The notes under the pieces: model-generated
The model's input: the letters and a program-made list of their open reading frames with translations, nothing else
The model's database searches: none
What the model was told of the DNA's origin: nothing
NCBI GenBank assembly: GCA_963731125.1
Contig: CAVSVP010000009.1
Coordinates: forward strand, 744,001 to 808,000
Direction of reading: 5' to 3'
Source: CAVSVP01 sp963731125
GTDB taxonomy: Bacteria; Pseudomonadota; Gammaproteobacteria; Competibacterales; Competibacteraceae
DNA length: 64,000 nt
Translations under genes and position numbers: made by a program
Shown here: positions 46,329-55,810 of the stretch, one piece after another
How positions within the stretch are numbered: the first letter of the stretch is position 1
How the letters are laid out: each line of letters begins with the position of its first letter

Positions 46329-46357
46329 AGTTGTTTTCATCAGGCCAGCCCAACGGT

Positions 46358-47124
46358 GGCTGGTGGTCGACTCCGACGCGGCGCAGCAGCGTGCGCGTCA
46401 GACCGTGTCTCGGCAATGCCGGAAACAGACCGAGGCGGACGCCAAGGCGTTTGCCAAGTTAAGTACGCAGTCCTTCGCCTGTGCTGACGATGCCGAACAG
46501 GCGCTGGCCGCCTTCCAGAACACCCTCACGCTGACCACGGTGGCCGAGTCGCGGATCGTGGCGGTACCCCACTATCAGGGTCGCGGGCGTCCTGCCAGGG
46601 CGCGCTCACCCGATACGCTGACCTATCGGATCGACGGGACGTTAGCCAGCCTGCCCGCCGCGTACCGCGCCCGCCTGCGCCAACACAGTGGCTTTATCCT
46701 GGCGACGAATCAGCTGGATACCGACGCCTTGTCCGACGCCGAACTGTTCCAAGCCTATAAAGCTCAGCAGCGCGTGGAACGGGGCTTTCGCTTTTTGAAA
46801 GATCCGCTGTTCTTGGCGTCCTCGCTTTACCTGAAGTCGCCGCAACGCATCATGGCGCTGATGTTGGTGATGACCCTGTGTTTGTTGGTTTACGCTGCCT
46901 TGGAACACCGTATCCGTGACCGGCTGAAAACCCAGGAACACACCTTTCCTCATCAAACCGGCAAACCCGTTGACAACCTCACGGCACGCTGAGTGTTCCA
47001 GTATTTCGTCGGTATCCATCTGCTCATCCTGGCCGACGGTCAGGCGCTGGTCCTCAACCTCGATGAGCACCACCAGTGCTTGCTCGAATTACTCGGTCAG
47101 GCCTATGAAGCGTTTTATTCCTAA
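46358..47124 (+). pseudogene. IS1634-family transposase, 3' part
   Basis: Continues the frame of the 5' part from WLVVDSDAAQQRARQ, through LATNQLDTDALSDAELFQAY and QQRVERGFRFLKDPLFLASS (catalytic Glu block), to a TGA at 46990-46992 that replaces a probable Trp codon (NLTAR-stop-VFQYFVGIHLL). The frame continues to TAA 47122-47124. So apart from the nested IS, the gene also has a nonsense mutation. Confidence 0.88.
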
Positions 47125-47153
47125 AATCAAGAGGGGGTGTGCGGAATGCCGGT

Positions 47154-47180
47154 CAGTAAATTGACATCGGGAAGAATCAT
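47154..47180 (-). pseudogene. vapC: VapC toxin, 5' end (nine codons)
   Basis: The ATG at 47178-47180 overlaps the vapB stop (ATGA) and reads MILPDVNLL up to 47154, including the first catalytic Asp of the PIN domain (Asp5). The gene then meets the right end of the IS1634 element. The remainder is at 43217-43624. Confidence 0.9.
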
Positions 47181-47449
47181 CTCTGGGAGCCAGCGTGTTT
47201 TTCCTGAAACACTTCCGCTTCTAGCTCATCTGTTAACTGGTTCAGCTTCGTCGGATCAAAGCCAGGACGAAGCCCCAGCTTGTGGGTCTTCGTTCGGAAA
47301 CGCTTCGCCTGCAACGGTTCTAACTGCTGCTTCAAACCCTCACGCAACAAAGTGTTAACCGCATTCTTCATAGACAGCCCCTTGCGGCGCCGTAGCTCCT
47401 CGATCTGGGCGGCCAAGTCATCATCAATCGTTAGTGTGGTTCGCATCAA
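47177..47449 (-). CDS. vapB: VapB-type antitoxin
   Basis: A 90-residue ribbon-helix-helix type protein: MRTTLTIDDDLAAQIEELRR and RKGLSMKNAVNTLLREGLKQ, the pattern of the DUF2191/VapB family. It overlaps vapC by the ATGA signal, as in functional vapBC operons. The toxin is destroyed by insertion; the antitoxin gene is complete. It may still repress its own promoter and could neutralise related toxins. Confidence 0.88.
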   Translation of the reverse strand: MMRTTLTIDDDLAAQIEELRRRKGLSMKNAVNTLLREGLKQQLEPLQAKRFRTKTHKLGLRPGFDPTKLNQLTDELEAEVFQEKHAGSQR

Positions 47450-47574
47450 TGCATCATACTATAAATGCAATTGATGTCAATGATGATTCTTTTCTAAATC
47501 GTGTTGATTCAAAAGAGGTGTTCTTCTCGATAAATCGTATTGCCTGATATTCTTGACCTTTTTCAGAAGAGACG

Positions 47575-47765
47575 AGCGGGTGTCCCGCAAACCAGCCAAG
47601 TCCCTCTGCGGGAACGCGGGGATCAATTAAGACGGCAGGAGCAATGGCAGCGATGTAGTAAGAATGGACATCTTCTTGGATACCCTTGTGGAAAGTTGTC
47701 CAGTGATAGATACCCGGCAGAATCTCTTGCAGGGATCCTCTCCTTGCGTACTCATCAGGCATTGG
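47575..47765 (-). pseudogene. Fragment of a metallo-beta-lactamase-fold gene
   Basis: A 190-bp stretch closely similar to the 5' part of the gene at 58830-59435 (compare 59278-59467). It encodes LQEILPGIYHWTTFHKGIQE and DVHSYYIAAIAPAVLIDPRV. Translation starts are similar and the copy ends at GHPL, after which sequence diverges. It is fused in frame to the 3' end of the broken integrase gene. A partial duplication, not an active gene. Confidence 0.85.
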
Positions 47766-47789
47766 CCTGGGTAACAGCAAACGACGTAG

Positions 47790-48901
47790 GCAGTAGCAAT
47801 AATAAATCAATACGGTGTCGAGTTTTCGCTGTAAGCCAATGACATTCCAGAAAAAAACGTGGCCAAGAAACTCGTGTCGTATGGTCCCAATCAGTCGTTC
47901 CACAAACGGATGCGATAGCGGCATGTAAGGAACCGTCTTGATCTCCTCAATGCCCAGAATACGCAAGTTTGCCTGCCACTGGTGGTAGAGAAACAACGGT
48001 GTGAATTTGCACCGCAATGGAGCCACCCATTTGCACTGCTAATGGAGCCACTTTTACTAGCTGCAAACGGGTCGTTATCGGAGCTCAAGGACTTGGGCGT
48101 GCTCTGCCTGGAGATGGCGCGGTTGAACATCCGGCATCAGGCTATGCTGTCTACATCGCCGACCTGAACGCCGAAACCGATAATACGCCGAGTGCATTGA
48201 TCCATGACCACTAGTGCCCAGTGGGTTTGCAAGCGGATGGATTCGCAGCGAAACAAGTCAACGCTCCAGAGGCTGTCCTTGGTACGGCCGATGACGGTGA
48301 GCCAGGACGGGCCAGCGCCGTTGCCAGGGCCAGGATGATAATGCTTCTCAAGAACCCGCCTCATGACATCCTTATTGATCTCAATACCGAAGGTATAGGC
48401 AATCTGCTGGGCAATCCGCGGGCAGCCGAAGCGCGGGTTACGCCGTTTCATCTCGACGATGGTACGAATCCGTTCTGGTGAGGGGCCTTTCGGGCCGGGT
48501 TTAGCGCGGGTGCGAGGGGTGAAAAGCCGACGATACTTGTGCTTGACGAGGACAGCGTGGAAGCGCAATAGCGTCGACGGTGTTGGCAAAATGGCTGCGC
48601 GCAGGAGGCGCCGAGGCGTGAGGCACAGTGACCACCCGCCGAACAGAAAATGATCGCTGACAGAGAGGCGAGGCGTCCGCCGCCGAGTGCGGGTAAGCAC
48701 CAATAGCTGCTGTTTGAGCAGCAGGTTCTCAGCAACGATTACCCGTGCACCGCCGGGGCCTATTAGCCGTGCAAGGGTCACCAAGAGGTGAACCATAAGG
48801 ATAAAGAACACTTTCATGGGGTATGAGCGTAGAAGAGAAGGCTGACGATAGCAAATTTTTCTAAGTGCCAGTTTTTTCATCGCAAAGTTGGAATTCGCCA
48901 C
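47790..48901 (-). pseudogene. Integrase-core transposase (IS3/IS481-like), broken
   Basis: Reading leftwards: HTH region TRAKPGPKGPSPERIRTIVE and MKRRNPRFGCPRIAQQIAY, core DLFRCESIRLQTHWALVVMD (first Asp), SSDNDP (second Asp) and PYMPLSHPFVERLIGTIRHE (Glu). Three lesions: a TGA at 48137-48139 in frame, a 66-bp insertion at 48000-48065 right after SSDNDP, and loss of the C-terminus at about 47790, where it is fused to the duplicated MBL fragment. Removal of the 66-bp insert restores DPLFLYHQWQANL. Confidence 0.8.
48000..48065. mobile_element. 66-bp IS21-like mini-element
   Basis: It begins TGTGAATTTGCACC and ends in TGCA, bounded by a 5-bp direct repeat AACGG (47995-47999 and 48066-48070). 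It contains two copies of a 22-24 bp motif around TTTGCAC...AATGGAGCCAC, as in IS21-family ends, which carry multiple transposase-binding repeats and TG...CA termini. It has no coding capacity. Confidence 0.75.
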
Positions 48902-48991
48902 CTACACGTGGGTGAGCAGCGCGCGGGCGATACCCATTCCCGCTTGGCGGGTGCTACGAAGATGCCTTCCAAATACGCGACCGGGCTGCTG

Positions 48992-49105
48992 ATACTAATT
49001 CAATTGACAAAACAAACAAGACCATCCGAAAAAAATCAGGAGCATCACCGATTAGCAGTGGGTTTTTGATGCACTATGCGTTTGTTTTTTAAGTTGAATT
49101 GGTAT
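48992..49105. repeat. 114-bp imperfect inverted-repeat element
   Basis: Ends ATACTAATTCAATTGACAAA (left, continuing to 49017) and the complementary right end ending at 49105, matching over about 26 bases with about five differences. The centre is short and non-coding. It looks like a MITE or terminal remnant. The IS1595-family element was inserted at its right edge. Confidence 0.55.
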
Positions 49106-49112
49106 TATGAAT

Positions 49113-50152
49113 AATGGGGTCTCCACTTAGCTGTACTATACTCAACATATTGTGGAGGATTCCTACGAGATCGATCTTCTTGCAGGCAAGGACTACCCAG
49201 GAAGTTGGCATGAATTCCAGATGTGGTTTCCTGACGATGACGCCTGGAGACGTTATGTGGAGCGGCTGCGCTGGCCAGAGGGCTTCGTATGCCCAGCGTG
49301 TGGGCACCACCAGGCATGGCGGGGTTCAGATCATTTGTGGAAGTGCCGGCAGTGTAGTCGCAGCACATCGGTCACGGCAGGCACCATCCTGGACAAGACG
49401 CGAACACCTCTGCCAATAGGGTTTGCCGCTGCCTGGTACACCACCAACCAGAAACTCGGGGTCAGTGTACTTGGTCTTCAGCGCGTGCTGGGATTCGGGA
49501 GCCAACAGACTGCCTGGACGATGCTGCACAAGTTTCGCAAGGCGATGGTCCGGCCAGGTCGCACCCAGCTGGTTGGAGAAGTCGAGGTTGACGAAACGGA
49601 TGTCGGAGGCCCCAGCAAGGGGGGCAAACGGGGTCGCGGTGTGGGAAAGAAGTTCATCGTGGTCATTGCCGTTGAGCTCCATGAGCCGAAGGGGTTCGGT
49701 CGGATCCGAATGCGCCACGTGCCCGATGTCACGGCGGCCAGCCTCGTTCCCTTGGTGTGCGATGTTGTCGAAGCGGGTTCGCTTGTCCGCACTGACGGGT
49801 TCAATGCCTACGACTCCTTAGCCTCGCATGGATATCGGCATAATAAACTCATTCTGTCGGCTAGCGACAGTCCAGCCCACGTCTCGATGCCCGCAGTCCA
49901 CCTTGTCGCTAGCTTGCTCAAGCGCTGGCTTCTGGGAACACACCAGGGTTCCGTCCATGGCGCACATTTGCAGGCCTACCTTGAGGAGTACACGTTCCGT
50001 TTCAATCGGCGCAACTCGCGCAGGCGTGGTCTGCTCTTCTACCGTCTACTCCAGCAGGTTGTGGTCACCACCCCAGAATCCTACAAGAAAATCGTGGGTA
50101 AGTAACGACCTACAATATGTTGTAGCAGGTACAGCTAAGTGGAGACCCCATT
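49113..50152 (+). mobile_element. Intact IS1595-family element
   Basis: A 1,040-bp element with 20-bp or longer inverted repeats AATGGGGTCTCCACTTAGCT / AGCTAAGTGGAGACCCCATT and an exact 8-bp direct repeat TTATGAAT (49105-49112, 50153-50160), which is the expected duplication length for the family. One intact transposase gene, so potentially active and recent. Confidence 0.93.
49152..50105 (+). CDS. IS1595-family transposase
   Basis: A 317-residue transposase: zinc-ribbon CPACGHHQAWRGSDHLWKCR with two further Cys, then VGEVEVDETDVGGPSKGGKR (first Asp), SLVRTDGFNAYDSLASHGYR (second Asp), and the C-terminal HGAHLQAYLEEYTFRFNRRN (His/Glu region). The start is a GTG at 49152. It is uninterrupted. 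Confidence 0.93.
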   Translation: MEDSYEIDLLAGKDYPGSWHEFQMWFPDDDAWRRYVERLRWPEGFVCPACGHHQAWRGSDHLWKCRQCSRSTSVTAGTILDKTRTPLPIGFAAAWYTTNQKLGVSVLGLQRVLGFGSQQTAWTMLHKFRKAMVRPGRTQLVGEVEVDETDVGGPSKGGKRGRGVGKKFIVVIAVELHEPKGFGRIRMRHVPDVTAASLVPLVCDVVEAGSLVRTDGFNAYDSLASHGYRHNKLILSASDSPAHVSMPAVHLVASLLKRWLLGTHQGSVHGAHLQAYLEEYTFRFNRRNSRRRGLLFYRLLQQVVVTTPESYKKIVGK

Positions 50153-50212
50153 TTATGAATGATAATCCGCATGATGGTGTCTTTTCACCCATTGGCACGT
50201 TTACCGTTTATC

Positions 50213-50544
50213 TCACCAGATCACAGTGATCTGGTTCCAAGTGTGAAGTTTTTGGTCTTTGGAGATCAACGTGGCATTGTGCGTTAGGCAAGCAGCCACC
50301 AAGAAGCGGTCGGCAGGGTCACCGTGGAAGTTACCTGGCAAGCGCGCCGCGCACACCATTTCCTCGGCGGAACAGGACAATAGCTTAACGTTCGGTCGCT
50401 TGAGGGCCAGGGTAATCCACTCTCCAACGTCCCGATTAAAACCGATACGGCCCTTATTCACTAGCATGGCGACCTCCCAACAGGAGATGGGATGTATGCC
50501 GATGGGCGCGGTGGTTTGAGTAATGACTTGGAGGGCTTTAGTAC
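50213..50544 (-). pseudogene. vapC: Second PIN-domain toxin VapC, 3' part
   Basis: From 50544 leftwards the frame reads TKALQVITQTTAPIGIHPIS, then CWEVAMLVNKGRIGF, LPGNFHGDPADRFLVAACLT and HNATLISKDQKL. It has the PIN-domain acidic residues Glu (CWEVAM), Asp (DPADR) and Asp (SKDQ). It lacks the first Asp, which is in the 5' part at 58486-58537 (MLLDTHAWVWWVSESPK). Joining these pieces through the TGA target (see the 5' part) gives exactly 129 codons in one frame. The upstream ATG at 50560-50563 is spurious: it belongs to the inverted end of the neighbouring IS. Confidence 0.9.
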
Positions 50545-50548
50545 TCAT

Positions 50549-52599
50549 TTCACCGATTTTCATTCTGTTATTTCAGGTAACTCAATGCTAAGCGAAACTA
50601 ACCACGTTTCGTTGTTACTTGCGTTCCAGTCGTTCTCATAACGGCTACCCTAATAGTTGAACGCTAGCCGAAATCGCGACATAACAGATTTCTGCCGTGG
50701 CCCCATCATTTATCTGATCAGAGCCTAAAACAGTGCGCTAAGCTACGTATTTTTTCGAAATAGGTTGTCTCCCTCTAAATTATAACAAAAATACATTGAT
50801 TTACTGTTCAGTTAATTATAGTATCTTCGCATGGAGCCTACGGAATTTTTTAGCCATCCCAGTTGCGCCCGCCAGCGCCAATACGAGGCGCTCAAAGCCT
50901 TCTACCAGGAGAGACTGTCGGCGGCCGAAGCGGCCGCTCGCTTCGGATTCTCGGTCTCGTACTTTAAGAAGCTGCGAGTTGAGTTTGTGCGCCGTCTTCG
51001 GCAGGGACGCAATCCCTTTTTTGTCGAACCCAAAACCGGTCCCAAACAGCGGCGTCGCAGCGACGCGTTGGTGGAGCAGATCATCGCGCTGCGCAAGCAC
51101 AACTATGCGATCACCGATATCAAAGCGGTGCTAGAGGCCCAGGGGGGCTCTCTGTCATTGGATACGATCGATCAGCTTTTGAAAACCGAAGGCGTTGCGC
51201 CGCTACCGAAGCGCACTCGCCAACAGCGCCTGACGGGGAAACCGCCTCCGACCTTACCGGCGCCACGCAGCGGTACCCTGACGCTCGCTGACGAAGACTT
51301 TACCACCACCACGGGAGCGGGTCCCTTGGTTTTTCTGCCGCTACTCGAACGCTTAGGGATCGTGCCGGCGATTACCCAGGCGCCGTTTCCCTCGACTAGC
51401 GAGATCCGCGATGGGCAAGCGGTGTTGTCGCTCTTGGCGCTGAAGCTGATGGGCACCCAGCGCTGGTCACACGACACCGCCTGGAATCTGGATCGAGCGT
51501 TGGGGCTATTTGCGGGGCTCAACGTGTTACCCAAAGCCACGACGCTGGCGAGCTATTCCTATCGGGTCACGCGGACCATGAATCGGCGCTTTCTCCTGCA
51601 GTTGAGTCGCTGTTTTCAACACGACAGCGCGCCGGGTGAATTCAATTTGGATTTCAAAACGATTCCCCATTGGGGCGATGCGAGTGTGCTGGAAAAACAC
51701 GGGTCGGGCAGTCGTGCGAAAGCGCTCACGAGGGTCCTGGCCTTGATCGTGCAGGACTCCGCTACGGGGCACCTGGCTTATCCTAACGCCGATATCCGAC
51801 AGCGTGATCAAAGCGCGGCGGTGCTCGACTTCGTCGACTTTTGGAAGCAGGGCCGTGGGATCGCGCCCAAGGTGCTCATCTTCGATTCGAAGCTCACGAC
51901 TTACCGCCATCTCGATCAGCTCAATCAAAGTCCTGAGCGGATCACATTTCTGACCTTACGCCGGCGCGGTAAGCAGTTGCTCCAGGGCGTCGAGGCGTTG
52001 CCCGCCGAAGCTTGGCAGCGGGTGTCCGTGGCGCGCGCCAAGGGCAAACACCAGACGCTGCGGGTGCACGATGGCACCTGCACGCTGCCCCATTACCCAG
52101 GGGAAGTTCGACAAGTCATTCTCACCGATCACGGGCGCCGGCAACCGACGTTTTTGATCACCAATGACTTCGAACTACCGGTTAAACACGTGGTGCAAAA
52201 GTACGCGCGGCGATGGTTAGTGGAACAGGAAATCGCCGAGCAGATCGTGGCGTTTCACCTCAATAGTCCCTCGTCTTCCCTTGTCGTCAAGGTGGATCTT
52301 GACCTCACGTTGTCGCTCTTGGCCCATCATCTCTACCGTCAACTGGCCAATGGCTTACCGGGTTTTGAGCAGTGTACGGTCGAGACGATCCATCGGAAAT
52401 TCCTAGAAAATGGGGCGGCTATCACTATTCACGGCAACACCGTAACGGTTCGACTCAACAAAAAAACGCACCTCCCAATCTTGTTCGAGCTGCCGTGGAT
52501 GACACAACCGACTCACCTGGCATGGATGGACATGAATATCCAGTTTCTGCCCGGAACCGTGTCATGAAGAGACCTTATTTATCGGAATGAAAATCGGTG
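50549..52599 (+). mobile_element. IS with 578-residue transposase, inserted at vapC
   Basis: Ends share the 15-bp inverted repeat CACCGATTTTCATTC (50551-50565) and its complement (52585-52599). The 5-bp repeat CTCAT lies at 50544-50548 and 52600-52604. This position is at the junction between vapC and the left end of the IS630-like element, so it was inserted after that element. About 2.05 kb with one long ORF; apparently intact. Confidence 0.82.
50831..52567 (+). CDS. IS4-like DDE transposase with N-terminal HTH
   Basis: A 578-residue protein. The N-terminus is a helix-turn-helix (AAEAAARFGFSVSYFKKL), followed by a catalytic region with EFNLDFKTIPHWGDASVLEK (first Asp), GIAPKVLIFDSKLTTYRHL (second Asp) and KYARRWLVEQEIAEQIVAF (Glu). 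No family name is given with confidence; the DDE spacing is IS4-like with a long insertion. Uninterrupted. Confidence 0.8.
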   Translation: MEPTEFFSHPSCARQRQYEALKAFYQERLSAAEAAARFGFSVSYFKKLRVEFVRRLRQGRNPFFVEPKTGPKQRRRSDALVEQIIALRKHNYAITDIKAVLEAQGGSLSLDTIDQLLKTEGVAPLPKRTRQQRLTGKPPPTLPAPRSGTLTLADEDFTTTTGAGPLVFLPLLERLGIVPAITQAPFPSTSEIRDGQAVLSLLALKLMGTQRWSHDTAWNLDRALGLFAGLNVLPKATTLASYSYRVTRTMNRRFLLQLSRCFQHDSAPGEFNLDFKTIPHWGDASVLEKHGSGSRAKALTRVLALIVQDSATGHLAYPNADIRQRDQSAAVLDFVDFWKQGRGIAPKVLIFDSKLTTYRHLDQLNQSPERITFLTLRRRGKQLLQGVEALPAEAWQRVSVARAKGKHQTLRVHDGTCTLPHYPGEVRQVILTDHGRRQPTFLITNDFELPVKHVVQKYARRWLVEQEIAEQIVAFHLNSPSSSLVVKVDLDLTLSLLAHHLYRQLANGLPGFEQCTVETIHRKFLENGAAITIHGNTVTVRLNKKTHLPILFELPWMTQPTHLAWMDMNIQFLPGTVS

Positions 52600-52749
52600 C
52601 TCATAGTTATGGCGGGCATAGAAGGAACTAATAAATAGCCTAATTTAAGACTTTTTGACATTAACACACTACAACGTCTATAACGTCTATAAGGAGCCAT
52701 CTAGGATAGTAATTATTGGCCATGGTGGCATATTTTCTAGCACGAACTC

Positions 52750-53886
52750 ATGGGATTCCTCAGATGCTCCCCCCACCGACCCAGTGCCTTAGAAGACGTG
52801 CCTGCGCGAAAGCGTGGTAAGCCGTTATCGGTAGACGAGAAATGGATGGTGGTAAGAGTATTTCACCTCTGCAACGAGGAACGGCGAGACCGATGGTATA
52901 TCAATACCCGGGACGCCTACACTCGCACCTCGCACTACACGGGGGTGGGTCGTCGCCAAGTGGTTGACATCATCCGTCACTTCAAAGCGACGGGGCAGGT
53001 GCCTTCGGCTACCCTGGCGGGGAACCACAGTGTTCATGCCACTAACGTTCCGTCCTTGGTTGAGCCCTATCTTCGAGAGGTTATCTTCCAGCGCCATCTA
53101 GCAGGCGAAGTCTGTAACACCAATCATATCCAGGATTTGTTACAAGACTTATTGCAGCGGGAGATTCCCAAACGGACGACTCGTGACCACCTACAGCGAA
53201 TGGGATTTACTTATTCCCGCAGCAAGAGAAAGCCCCGGTCGTTGCGGGAAAAACTGTATATTCGGCAGCAACGGCACTCCTACCTCCATGCCATTCGGCA
53301 CTGTCGTCAGAGCGGTTATCAAGTCGTTTATATCGATGAAAGCTTTTTACACCACTACCATGGCCATCAGTTTTCCTGGTTCCACGACGAACCCGGTGAC
53401 TATCTTGAGCGACCGGCTGGCAAGGGACGTCGCTGGTGTTTTATCCATGCCCTGTTACCCACCGGCTTGGTGGCCAATGCGCGTCATATTTTTGAAGCCA
53501 AGCGCAGTACGGGCGACTATCATCACCTGTTCAACGCGTGCCATTTTCAGGAGTGGTGGCAGCAACAGCTGCTGCCGAACTTGCCATCGCGATGGGTGAT
53601 CGTCATCGATCGGGCGACCTTTCACTGGGTCCCTGAGGAACCAATTATCCCCCAGACGATGCGCAAAGCGGAATGGCAAGCTTGGCTAACCACACAGCAG
53701 ATCCCCTGGGAAGAACATTGGCTCAAACCCAAGCTGCTGGAAGAGGTTAACAAACACCTCGACAAAACCCCAGTGGTTCAGAAGTTTGCTGAAGCCCAGG
53801 GCCACCAACTGCTCCTACTACCCGTGCATCATCCCGAACTCAACCCCATCGAATTGGTGTGGGCTATTGTCAAGAACGAGTGTGGG
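52750..53886 (+). pseudogene. IS630/Tc1-mariner-like transposase, exon 1 (379 codons)
   Basis: Encodes an N-terminal paired-type HTH region and a DDE domain: VVYIDESFLHHYHGHQFSWF (first Asp), SRWVIVIDRATFHWVPEEP (second Asp) and LPVHHPELNPIELVWAIVKN (Glu), with 80 residues between second Asp and Glu. The motif order and the acidic tail (exon 2) resemble eukaryotic Tc1/mariner-type transposases with long spacing. The coding sequence stops at 53886 (KNECG), where a group II intron begins; translation of unspliced RNA would end at the GTG TGA at the intron start. Confidence 0.82.
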
Positions 53887-54470
53887 GTGTGATTCGTTGA
53901 CCCGAAACCAAGGCGATTATGGCCTTGGGGGATGGGTCCCAAGCTAACGAGAGGTTACGATCGATGGCTTGAGAACTGGATTCCGGTGTAGGTGCAATTC
54001 CTACCGCTCTTGGTGAAGAGCTGAAGCACATTCCCCACGGTAGCGACGGGTCCTCAATCCGTGAAGCGGGAATGAATGCGGATAAGCTGGGAGCCTCACC
54101 CGGCGAGGCCGCTAGCAGAGATGAATAGGGGTACGCACAGGAAGGTCATGAAACTGTCGTTATATTTAACCAGCGAAATCAGGCTGAAACGCTGGAGCCA
54201 AAAGGCACAGGTGAACGGGCCGGCATCTACGACAGTGACCGGCACTCACCCCGCAAGTAACCCGGCGGAATTGACCACCCTTGTATCTTGAAGCGTGTGG
54301 TGATTAGCTACCACCACACGGGACCCGGGAGGTTGTTGCCACCCGAAGACCACGAGTCTGCAACGTAGATAACCCCCCGTGGTACCCACCGGTAGCCGTG
54401 ACGGTTGAACGGTATCCAAGCCCTGGAGGCTGTATGTACAAGGTTAGCCTGCGACCGGAGGGACAAGCGC

Positions 54471-55463
54471 ATGTTTTTCATCGGTGCTGATATTGATAAA
54501 CGCAAAGTACACTGTGTGTTGCTGCTGGAGCCGACGACAGGCAAGCAACGCAGCAAAGTGGTGCCCAACACGCCCGAGGGGATGCACCAGCTGTTGGCCT
54601 GGGCACAGAAGCAAACGGGGCAGCCGGCGAGCGAGCTGCAGGTGATCATGGAAGCCACCGGCCCTTACCATGAAACCGCCGCGCATACGCTGTATGAGGC
54701 TGGCGCCACGGTTACGGTGGTCAACCCCAAACAGCTCAAGGATTACGCCAAAGGCATCGGGCACAAGGTGAAGAACGATGACCAGGATGCTCTGGCGTTG
54801 GCCGACTACGGTGCCAACCGCCGCCCCCGGCCCTGGCAGCCGCCACCGCCCGAGTTTCGCCAGCTCCACGCCCTGCTGCAGCGGCTTGAGGCGCTGGAAC
54901 AGGAGCTGCAGCGCGAACGCAACCGCCAAGAGAAGGCCACGGTCAGTGCCGCCTCGACAACGGTGCTGGCCTCGCTCGAGCGCAGTATCGCCTTTCTGGA
55001 ACAGGAGAAAAAACGCCTGCTCAGCGAGATCGATGCGCATATCGATCGCTATCCGCACCTGCGGGCCGATCGGGACCGGTTACTGTCGATCCCCGGCATC
55101 GGTCCGGTGCTCTCGCGCTGGGCATTGCTGCTGTTGCAGCAGGGCCAACGCTTTTCCTCGGCGGCTCAGTTCGCCGCTTACCTGGGTCTGATCCCCAGCG
55201 AACATCGCTCCGGGGCAACAGTCTACCGACGCCCCCAGCTGAGCAAAACCGGGCCTGGCCACCTGCGCGCCAAGTTCTACATGGCCGCGCTGGTGGCCGT
55301 GCGCTATAACCCGGTGATTCGCGCTCACTATGAGCGCCTGCTCCAGCGGGGCAAAGGCAAAATGTCAGCCCTTGGCGGCGCCATGCGCAAGCTCGCTCAT
55401 ATTTGCTTTGGCGTGATCAAAAATCAAACTAATTTCCAAACACAAACCCCTCAGGAGGCTTGA
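54471..55463 (+). CDS. IS110-family recombinase within the intron
   Basis: A 330-residue DEDD recombinase: the RuvC-like domain has FFIGADIDKRKVHCVLLL (Asp), LQVIMEATGPYHETAAHT (Glu) and VKNDDQDALALADYG (DxxD); the C-terminal Tnp20 domain has LLSIPGIGPVLSRWALLL and the serine in PSEHRSGATVYRR. It ends FQTQTPQEA. It is intact. IS110 elements use a bridge RNA from a non-coding end. Its right boundary is near 55480 (shared with the fragment at 1135-1230); its left boundary is not resolved, but ACGGTATC occurs at 54409-54416 and at 55472-55479. Start ATG at 54471. Confidence 0.88.
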   Translation: MFFIGADIDKRKVHCVLLLEPTTGKQRSKVVPNTPEGMHQLLAWAQKQTGQPASELQVIMEATGPYHETAAHTLYEAGATVTVVNPKQLKDYAKGIGHKVKNDDQDALALADYGANRRPRPWQPPPPEFRQLHALLQRLEALEQELQRERNRQEKATVSAASTTVLASLERSIAFLEQEKKRLLSEIDAHIDRYPHLRADRDRLLSIPGIGPVLSRWALLLLQQGQRFSSAAQFAAYLGLIPSEHRSGATVYRRPQLSKTGPGHLRAKFYMAALVAVRYNPVIRAHYERLLQRGKGKMSALGGAMRKLAHICFGVIKNQTNFQTQTPQEA

Positions 55464-55810
55464 CCGTCAAGACGGTATCTACGTTCATCGGCAAACCGGG
55501 ATCGGGAACGAAGTAACCCCGTACGTGCTCTTCCGGCGAGATCAAACGCCGGGAGCAGGTGCCCACCGCAAGGCGTACGGGGCAGGATTCCTCAAGAAGC
55601 GAAGGCCGAGGGTAACGCCTCGGATAGGCTGACGTGAGGACGGTGAAGTACAGGTGATCGGGGGAAGTCACGCTATAGAGGCGCTAAACCCACGTTACGG
55701 CGTGAGGGAGCGATGTCCTTTTAGGTAAGGCGTCAAACCCCAGATCACAAGTCGAACAAGCCGAGGTAAATGGCTTGCCAGATACCCATGACAAGGGGTG
55801 CTTCACTGAG

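Larger units (their letters stand above)
44596..46346 (+). mobile_element. Unclassified IS nested in the IS1634 transposase gene
   Basis: A 1,751-bp element with ends GGGCTGATGAAAACA and, at the right as complement, GGCCTGATGAAAACA. It is flanked by an exact 11-bp repeat AGCCCAACGGT (44585-44595 and 46347-46357), which is part of the IS1634 transposase gene. It carries two overlapping frames joined by an A-run. The family is not one that I can name with confidence. Confidence 0.85.
43630..47153 (+). mobile_element. IS1634-family element interrupted by a nested IS
   Basis: Imperfect terminal inverted repeats: left ACCGACATTCCGCATACCC, right (complement) ACCGGCATTCCGCACACCC. It is flanked by the 5-bp direct repeat CAGTA (43625-43629 and 47154-47158) within vapC. 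Its own transposase gene is cut by a second element at 44596-46346. Subtracting that insertion leaves about 1.76 kb, a normal IS1634 size. Confidence 0.9.

Noticed and set aside
53887..54470. The 584 bases before the IS110 gene as a riboswitch or rRNA-like RNA.
   Set aside because: The GTGTG start, the domain V/VI at the far end and the exact exon junction are better explained by a group II intron.
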